Assembly: GCA_002348265.1 (NCBI GenBank) | Contig: DEAT01000002.1 | Coordinates: 1-11,645, forward strand | Length of the DNA: 11,645 nt | Reading direction: 5' to 3' | From: Gemmatimonadales bacterium UBA2975 | GTDB lineage: Bacteria; Gemmatimonadota; Gemmatimonadetes; Longimicrobiales; Gaopeijiaceae | Shown: in pieces, positions 7,485-11,645 of the stretch | Layout of the letters: the number at the start of each line of letters is the position of its first letter | Numbering within the stretch: the stretch's first letter is position 1 | Program-made: the position numbers and the translations under genes | Notes under the pieces: generated by a model | What the model saw: only the letters and a program-made list of their open reading frames with translations | What the model was told of the DNA's origin: nothing | Databases searched by the model: none

Positions 7485-8225
7485 ATGGGATCTTTTCGAT
7501 CGATTACGAGTACCCCGCCCCGTGAGGTATTCGCTTTCCAAACACGCTGTAACAAGAATCGACGGAGGCTAGTCATCACTACGAAGGTTGAAGTAACGAG
7601 AAAGCGGCTTACCCTGAGCTCGTCAGCAGTGAAGGAGATCGCCAGAGAATTAACCAAGTTGGGCTTGGTCCACGTGGAGCAAGATGGAGTGTTGAATGTA
7701 AGGCAGAGTGAGGAGCTCAGGCGTACGCTAGCCGAGGCCGGTGAGGCACTGGCATGGGACGTCAAGTCGGCTAACAGTGCAAACCCAATGCCTGAAGTGG
7801 TAAAAGATCTCAAGAAGCTTGTGAAAGCCGGGGCTAAGACGCTCAAGGCCGAAGTTGCAGTTGAACTCAAGAAGAAGAACTCCGAAGAGAGGAACCTTGA
7901 GAAGACCGTAGAGGTGTTGACTAAGCTGATCGAGAAGTCAGAAAAAGCCTTCCCTGCAGAGATATCGTATTCGCATACAGCTCGTGATATCACGCAAGGA
8001 TTCTTCACGAAGACTGAAGAGATCGTATTGGAGGATGTGAGTCAGGCCAAAGAGACACTCGCGACTGTGGAGAAGAGTCTAAATCGGTGGGGCAAGCTGA
8101 GGCTGCAGATGCATGAAGAACTTCAGCAGACTGACAAAAGACTCAAAGTACTTGTCTCCGATCTAGAACCTTTTGTCTTCTCATCGAGGCGTCTTATCGA
8201 CGAGCTTTTGCTAACGTTCGCATGA
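7485..8225 (+). CDS. Lys/Glu-rich alpha-helical protein, function unknown
   Basis: The reading frame gives 246 residues from ATG 7485. From about residue 33 onward it is almost entirely charged helix rich in Lys, Glu and Leu. Likely coiled-coil stretches lie at 104-155 and 178-222 (EDVSQAKETLATVEKSLN). It has no signal peptide, membrane segment or known catalytic motif. Residues 36-75 could form a small alpha/beta unit (SSAVKEIARELTKLGLVHVEQDG). The first 30 residues are Arg- and Phe-containing, poor in Lys/Glu and not preceded by a ribosome-binding site. A strong GGAGG at 7564-7568 instead sits 6 nt before an in-frame ATC at 7575, so translation may begin there (about 216 residues). It follows ychF by 63 bp on the same strand, possibly as an operon, and ends 22 bp from a convergent gene. 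It is real coding sequence by composition, but I recognise no family. Confidence 0.72.
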   Translation: MGSFRSITSTPPREVFAFQTRCNKNRRRLVITTKVEVTRKRLTLSSSAVKEIARELTKLGLVHVEQDGVLNVRQSEELRRTLAEAGEALAWDVKSANSANPMPEVVKDLKKLVKAGAKTLKAEVAVELKKKNSEERNLEKTVEVLTKLIEKSEKAFPAEISYSHTARDITQGFFTKTEEIVLEDVSQAKETLATVEKSLNRWGKLRLQMHEELQQTDKRLKVLVSDLEPFVFSSRRLIDELLLTFA

Positions 8226-8234
8226 TTCGAATCA
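8223..8234. repeat. 12-bp perfect palindrome between convergent genes
   Basis: TGATTCGAATCA begins with the TGA stop of the helical-protein gene and fills half of the 22-bp gap to the end of the convergent M20 gene. It has no loop or T-tract, so it is a poor terminator. Chance occurrence is quite possible. Confidence 0.3.
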
Positions 8235-8247
8235 GGACCGCGACACT

Positions 8248-9708
8248 TCAGTACCCTGTTGGCTCGCCGACCTCTGCTGCGTAGGCAGCGCGCAGAGCCT
8301 CGTGATATTGATCCAGTAATCCTGATAACGTGTCTTGTTCTTGGGCTACAGCATCCCTGAGTTCTGATCGTGTTATGAAATCGTAGACAATGGAAGACAT
8401 GACTTCGGCGCTGATTCTGAAACCGGTGTGGCCGATGTTGTTGAAAGTGTCTACCAGCATACCACGCGTGTGGTTAGCGAAAAGAGAACTGAATATGCTG
8501 ATTCCGATGCCTGGGATGTCCTTTGTAACGGCCCCGGTCTCTTCGTAACCTGAAGGCCTTGTCGGTTCAGGATTCATTCGTGGCGCCTCGAGCTCACCGG
8601 CGTACGCGAAGGCTAGTTCCTGCAAGGTCCCGAGAGAGATACCGTCTCGGTATTCCCCGTAGCGATCGATCTCGACGGTGGTTCCGGTAGCCAGTGCCGC
8701 ACCTCGTGCGGCGTTATCCATCATTCTGGTGATGTGCTCTAGGTATACTGGATCCGGGTAGCGGATGTAGTAGTCGACTACGGCTCGTTGCGGAACGACG
8801 TTTGGTGCTTCCCCTCCCTCTGGAATCACGCCCTGGATGGACGCTTCCGGCCTCAGTGTTGAACGCAGACCATCGACTAGCGTGTAAAAGTGCACGGCGG
8901 CCTCCAAAGCATTGCGGCCAAACCATGAGGACATCTGGTGTGAAGGACGACCGAGAAACGTGTATTTCACTTCGTTGATGTTCAAACAGCAGCTGCCAAA
9001 GCCTGCTTGAGCTCGGGATGTTTCAGTCACACCGTGGCTTCGTACCATAAGGTCGGTACCGTCAAAAACGCCGACTTCGTGCATAATCACCTTCGCTGGG
9101 GGCCCGACCTCTTCGGCAGGAGTGCCAAAAATCTTGAGTTGACCGGGAGTCCCAGAGCGCTGCATATACTCTGCAATTGAGAAGGCGGAGGCAAAGACAA
9201 TTGGTGTCTGCGCGTTGTGTTGGTCACCATGAAATGGACCATTCGCGTCCCGCAGAGCATCGTATTCCCCGATGAATCCGATCGTCAGCCCGTCCTCACC
9301 TGCTGGAGCCGTCCATGTAGCAACGAAGGCAGTTTCCAGTCCGGCCACACCGACTTCAACGTGCCAGCCACGCTCCCGGAGGATGCTCGTCAGTGTATCT
9401 ACGGCAAGGAATTCCTCCCAGGCCACCTCGGGGTTGTGTCCGATGTAGTCGCTTAGATCCTGCATTTCATCGTGCCAAAGCTCAGTTGTTCTGCTTACGA
9501 TGGCGTCGCGCTCGGTATCTGTTCGTCCAGCTAGTCTCTTTGCCATTCCGGTCGGATCAAGCCGAAGCTGCAATTCGTTGATTTCTGCGAGGATACTGCG
9601 CGCTGCTGCGCGCTCAGTGTCTGTGGTTTGCCCTCTGGCTTCAGCACCCCCCATAGCTGCGAGGATGAACAGGCTAAATAGAACTGTGGCTAGTCGTGTG
9701 GTTCGCAT
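8248..9708 (-). CDS. Exported M20-family amidohydrolase (AbgB-like metallohydrolase)
   Basis: This 486-residue protein has a signal peptide (hydrophobic core about 7-20, cleavage near AEA-RG). Its architecture is that of M20 amidohydrolases related to aminobenzoyl-glutamate hydrolase subunit B and aminoacylases. GEYDAL (147-152) and HGDQHN (160-165) stand where the family usually has EYDALP and GHACGHN. GTPAEE with Glu199/Glu200 supplies the catalytic base and ligand. H225 (MVRSHG) and H427 (NIGHTG) fit the later metal ligands, and about 245-350 is the dimerisation domain. The usual ligand Cys of CGHN is Asp162 here. The expected reaction is hydrolysis of an N-acyl or peptide amide bond outside the cytoplasm. 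The start is ATG 9708 with a weak ribosome-binding site. The gene is convergent with the helical-protein gene and divergent from the third propeller gene. The substrate is unknown. Confidence 0.9.
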   Translation of the reverse strand: MRTTRLATVLFSLFILAAMGGAEARGQTTDTERAAARSILAEINELQLRLDPTGMAKRLAGRTDTERDAIVSRTTELWHDEMQDLSDYIGHNPEVAWEEFLAVDTLTSILRERGWHVEVGVAGLETAFVATWTAPAGEDGLTIGFIGEYDALRDANGPFHGDQHNAQTPIVFASAFSIAEYMQRSGTPGQLKIFGTPAEEVGPPAKVIMHEVGVFDGTDLMVRSHGVTETSRAQAGFGSCCLNINEVKYTFLGRPSHQMSSWFGRNALEAAVHFYTLVDGLRSTLRPEASIQGVIPEGGEAPNVVPQRAVVDYYIRYPDPVYLEHITRMMDNAARGAALATGTTVEIDRYGEYRDGISLGTLQELAFAYAGELEAPRMNPEPTRPSGYEETGAVTKDIPGIGISIFSSLFANHTRGMLVDTFNNIGHTGFRISAEVMSSIVYDFITRSELRDAVAQEQDTLSGLLDQYHEALRAAYAAEVGEPTGY

Positions 9709-9839
9709 TCGAGTTCACTCGTGTTGCAGGACGGGACGAAGAACCTATTGATTGGAGTGGTGATGGACTACGATGACCGAAGAGAAAGCATCGCCTAGTC
9801 TAGCTTTTTGGGTGCGAGCCCGATCCCACTGCCCGATTC

Positions 9840-9880
9840 TGACTGGCAGAACGATCATGCGAAGCACACATTGCCAGTCA
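9840..9880 (+). promoter_or_regulatory. Inverted repeat upstream of third propeller gene
   Basis: TGACTGGCA (9840-9848) and TGCCAGTCA (9872-9880) are perfect 9-bp inverted arms separated by 23 nt. The arm centres are 32 bp apart, close to three helical turns, and the right arm overlaps a TTGCCA at 9871-9876 that could act as a -35 box. It lies in the 211-bp spacer between the divergent M20 gene and the propeller gene at 9920. An operator for one or both genes, or a large-loop leader hairpin, are the readings. Confidence 0.5.
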
Positions 9881-9919
9881 TCTGTTACCAATAACTCTAT
9901 ATCATATCTCGATCTGGCC

Positions 9920-11092
9920 ATGAACTGGACCATCTCACATAAGCCGACAGTGCGGACGCTTGGGAACTCTCTCCTAGTTGCTTTGATCGTCTCATCTTTG
10001 CTACCGAACGCTCTATTGGCCCAGAGAGGTGCGTCTGGGCCTACTGAACACGACGCAGTCGAGCCTATCAACCATTTACCTAATCCATATGAGACTGTGC
10101 GGGACTGGGGCGTGTTGCCGGATGGCCGCACGTGGGGTTCGGTCAGCGCAGTTAATGTCGACGTAGATGGCATTCACATTTGGGCGGGTGACCGTTGTGG
10201 TGTGAACTCGTGCGCTGAGTCCGAGGTAGATCCGATTGTGAAGCTCGATTCGGACGGAAACACGGTTCTAAGCTTTGGGGCGGGCCTGATCACTTGGCCT
10301 CACGGGATGGATGTAGATGCCGAAGGTAACGTCTGGGTTGCGGATGCCCGGTCACCGAACAGTCGTGAGATTCAGCGGACACCGAGCGCTCCGATGAACG
10401 GACACATCGTGCGCAAGTTCAGTTCGACGGGAGAGCTTCTGCTCACGATTGGTGTCCCGGGTGAGGCTGGTGATCCACCTACTCACCTGACGGAGCCCAA
10501 TGATGTGCTCGTCGCACCGGATGGGAGTGTTTTTGTTGCGGAAACGCACAGTGCTCAGTTCATGGACGTCCGCGGTGGGGCTGCTAAGAGCAGAATCACA
10601 AAGTATTCGGCGAGCGGGGAGATGATTCTGCAGTTTGGAGAATGGGGGTATGCTGACGGACAGTTCCGTGCGCCACATTCTCTCGCGATGGACTCAAGTG
10701 GGCGCCTGTTTGTAGCCGACCGTGGGAACCGCCGCATCCAGATTTTCGATCAGGAAGGAAACCACCTCGACACCTGGTACCAGTTCAGTCGTAACAGTGG
10801 CATATGGATTGATGATAACGACGTTCTGTATGCGATCGACTCGGAATCGGACGAAAATTACAATCCAGGAGGGTGGCGAAAGGGACTGCGCGTTGGAAGC
10901 GCAATTACCGGCGAAGTTTGGTATTTCATACCTGAGCACATGTCGGCCCGTGCGTCAGGCATGGGTGGCTATGGATCAATGGGGGAAGGCGTTACGGTCG
11001 ATCGCCATGGTAATGTCATTGCCGGTGAAGTGGGCCCGGTCCAAGGGTTGACGAAGTTTATCCCTCGGCTCTGGGACCCGAACGGTCGCTGA
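9920..11092 (+). CDS. Exported NHL-repeat beta-propeller protein, PAL-like (paralogue of 2323 gene)
   Basis: The frame is open from 9773, but the start is placed at ATG 9920 because a Sec signal peptide follows at once (core about 15-30, cleavage after ALLA-34). The product is 390 residues. Blades include WPHGMDVDAEGNVWVAD, TEPNDVLVAPDGSVFVAE and APHSLAMDSSGRLFVADRGN. It aligns nearly end to end with the lipoprotein at 2323, sharing WG-LP-GR-WGS, the DRCG..C cysteine pair (Cys93/Cys98) and YAIDSES. It has Gln rather than lipobox Cys after cleavage, so it should be soluble in the periplasm or secreted. By eye, Arg92, His128 and His253 match the PAL Arg and two zinc His; His210 replaces the Tyr and Glu356 (GEGVTV) the third His. 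Peptidyl-hydroxyglycine lyase-like chemistry is a hypothesis. No good ribosome-binding site is seen. Confidence 0.87.
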   Translation: MNWTISHKPTVRTLGNSLLVALIVSSLLPNALLAQRGASGPTEHDAVEPINHLPNPYETVRDWGVLPDGRTWGSVSAVNVDVDGIHIWAGDRCGVNSCAESEVDPIVKLDSDGNTVLSFGAGLITWPHGMDVDAEGNVWVADARSPNSREIQRTPSAPMNGHIVRKFSSTGELLLTIGVPGEAGDPPTHLTEPNDVLVAPDGSVFVAETHSAQFMDVRGGAAKSRITKYSASGEMILQFGEWGYADGQFRAPHSLAMDSSGRLFVADRGNRRIQIFDQEGNHLDTWYQFSRNSGIWIDDNDVLYAIDSESDENYNPGGWRKGLRVGSAITGEVWYFIPEHMSARASGMGGYGSMGEGVTVDRHGNVIAGEVGPVQGLTKFIPRLWDPNGR

Positions 11093-11227
11093 CTCCCGGT
11101 ACCTCCAGTTAGCTCAATAGCGACGACTCTCATATAGGTCTGTGGATGTTTGCAGGCAGCCACCGGATGGCCATTGTGCCTCTCTGTTTCGATCTAGCTT
11201 TATGAACTCGCACCTCCGATTGTCTCT
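11093..11227. other. Convergent intergenic spacer without a clear terminator
   Basis: This 135-bp gap lies between the ends of the propeller and carbonic anhydrase genes. Only a weak 4-bp stem (GCCA-ccgga-TGGC, 11159-11171) is visible and no T-tract follows it on either strand. I see no small gene in it. Confidence 0.4.
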
Positions 11228-11645
11228 TTAGGAGAAGAAAACCTCTCCCGTTGCGACGTTGTACATCGCTCCGACGATTGAGATTTCTCCGGACGATTCC
11301 AAGCCAGCTAGGATTTTACTTCTGTCTCGGATCACGTCCACTGTGTGAGCGACGTTAGCCTCGGCGACTGCGTCGGCGAACCCTGGGTCATCTCGGCCCA
11401 TTGCCGCTGAGACCGTATCAATTATCGGCTCGATCTTCTTTAAAAGGGTGGTTAGATGACCTAGGCGCACTCCATCAATCGCTCCTTTGACAGCTCCGCA
11501 GGAGGTGTGACCGAGAACAACGATTGCCTTTGCGCCTGCTAGTTCGCATGCGAACTCCAAGCTGCCGAGGAGGTCTTCGTTTACAATGTTTCCAGCCACT
11601 CGGGCCGTGAAAATGTCACCGATGCCTTGGTCGAAGATCACCTCT
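11228..11645 (-). CDS. Beta-class carbonic anhydrase, C-terminal part (cut by window end)
   Basis: The product interconverts CO2 and bicarbonate using zinc. The visible part begins (E)VIFDQGIGDIFTARVAGN, which in the family directly follows the CxDSR motif; that motif, with the first zinc Cys and the catalytic Asp, lies beyond the window edge. The remaining zinc ligands are seen in GHTSCGAV (His45 and Cys48, counting from VIFDQG as 1). The C-terminus GAMYNVATGEVFF is typical. The GTG at 11641-11639 encodes an internal Val and is not the start, since the frame stays open to position 11645. The stop is TAA at 11230-11228. Neighbours give no hint of a carboxysome; it is probably a housekeeping or pH/CO2-supply enzyme. 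It is convergent with the third propeller gene. Confidence 0.95.
   Translation of the reverse strand, partial: EVIFDQGIGDIFTARVAGNIVNEDLLGSLEFACELAGAKAIVVLGHTSCGAVKGAIDGVRLGHLTTLLKKIEPIIDTVSAAMGRDDPGFADAVAEANVAHTVDVIRDRSKILAGLESSGEISIVGAMYNVATGEVFFS

Noticed and set aside
7439..8008. 189-codon minus-strand open frame opposite the helical-protein gene
   Set aside because: Its Ser/Phe/Leu-rich translation is what the antisense of Lys/Glu-rich coding sequence gives. It has no motif, and the plus-strand frame has sensible protein composition.
9773..9919. N-terminal 49-residue extension of the third propeller
   Set aside because: It would place a polar, non-conserved stretch and an inverted repeat ahead of a clear signal peptide.
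9745..10173. 142-codon minus-strand open frame opposite the start of the third propeller gene
   Set aside because: It lies opposite a clear signal peptide and propeller coding sequence, and its translation shows no domain or coherent hydrophobic pattern.
1..11645. tRNA, rRNA, CRISPR array, transposase or phage genes
   Set aside because: No cloverleaf-like sequence, regularly spaced repeat array, terminal inverted repeats or mobile-element protein motifs were found on either strand by reading.

Overview
The window reads as ordinary chromosomal DNA of a free-living bacterium. It has moderate GC, tightly packed genes on both strands and many exported proteins. Secreted NHL propellers beside signal-peptide-bearing M28 and M20 metallohydrolases, with mostly weak Shine-Dalgarno sites, are reminiscent of environmental Gemmatimonadota or Acidobacteriota. 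That taxonomic guess is low-confidence inference. I see no tRNA, rRNA, CRISPR array, insertion sequence or phage gene.

Layout. (1) 19-836, minus strand: a small winged-helix regulator follows a four-helix membrane protein with a 4-nt overlap. A cluster of CTTTCC/GGAAAG boxes just upstream is a likely autoregulatory operator. (2) 941-2038, minus strand: a Rieske-type non-heme iron oxygenase alpha subunit. (3) 2323-6154, plus strand: a lipoprotein NHL propeller, a second and more divergent exported propeller, and an exported M28 metallopeptidase with a C-terminal fibronectin type III domain. (4) 6309-8225, plus strand: the universal ATPase YchF, then a lysine/glutamate-rich helical protein of unknown function. 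(5) 8248-9708, minus strand: an exported M20 amidohydrolase, convergent with the previous gene. (6) 9920-11092, plus strand: a third exported propeller, closely similar to the first. (7) 11228-11645, minus strand: the C-terminal part of a beta-class carbonic anhydrase that runs off the window.

How the genes may work together. Five of the eleven genes encode exported proteins. The three propellers resemble the lyase half (PAL) of peptidylglycine alpha-amidating monooxygenase in blade order and in several active-site positions. The two exported metallohydrolases are of types that cleave peptide or amide bonds. The region therefore looks like an extracytoplasmic peptide/amide-processing neighbourhood with housekeeping genes in between. 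This is inference: no substrate is shown by the sequence, and the Rieske enzyme appears cytoplasmic.

The most noteworthy signals are: the different PAL-like active-site residues among the three propellers; the operator-like repeats before the membrane protein/regulator pair; stem-loops placed directly before the start sites of three plus-strand genes; and substitutions at usual metal-ligand positions in both exported hydrolases.
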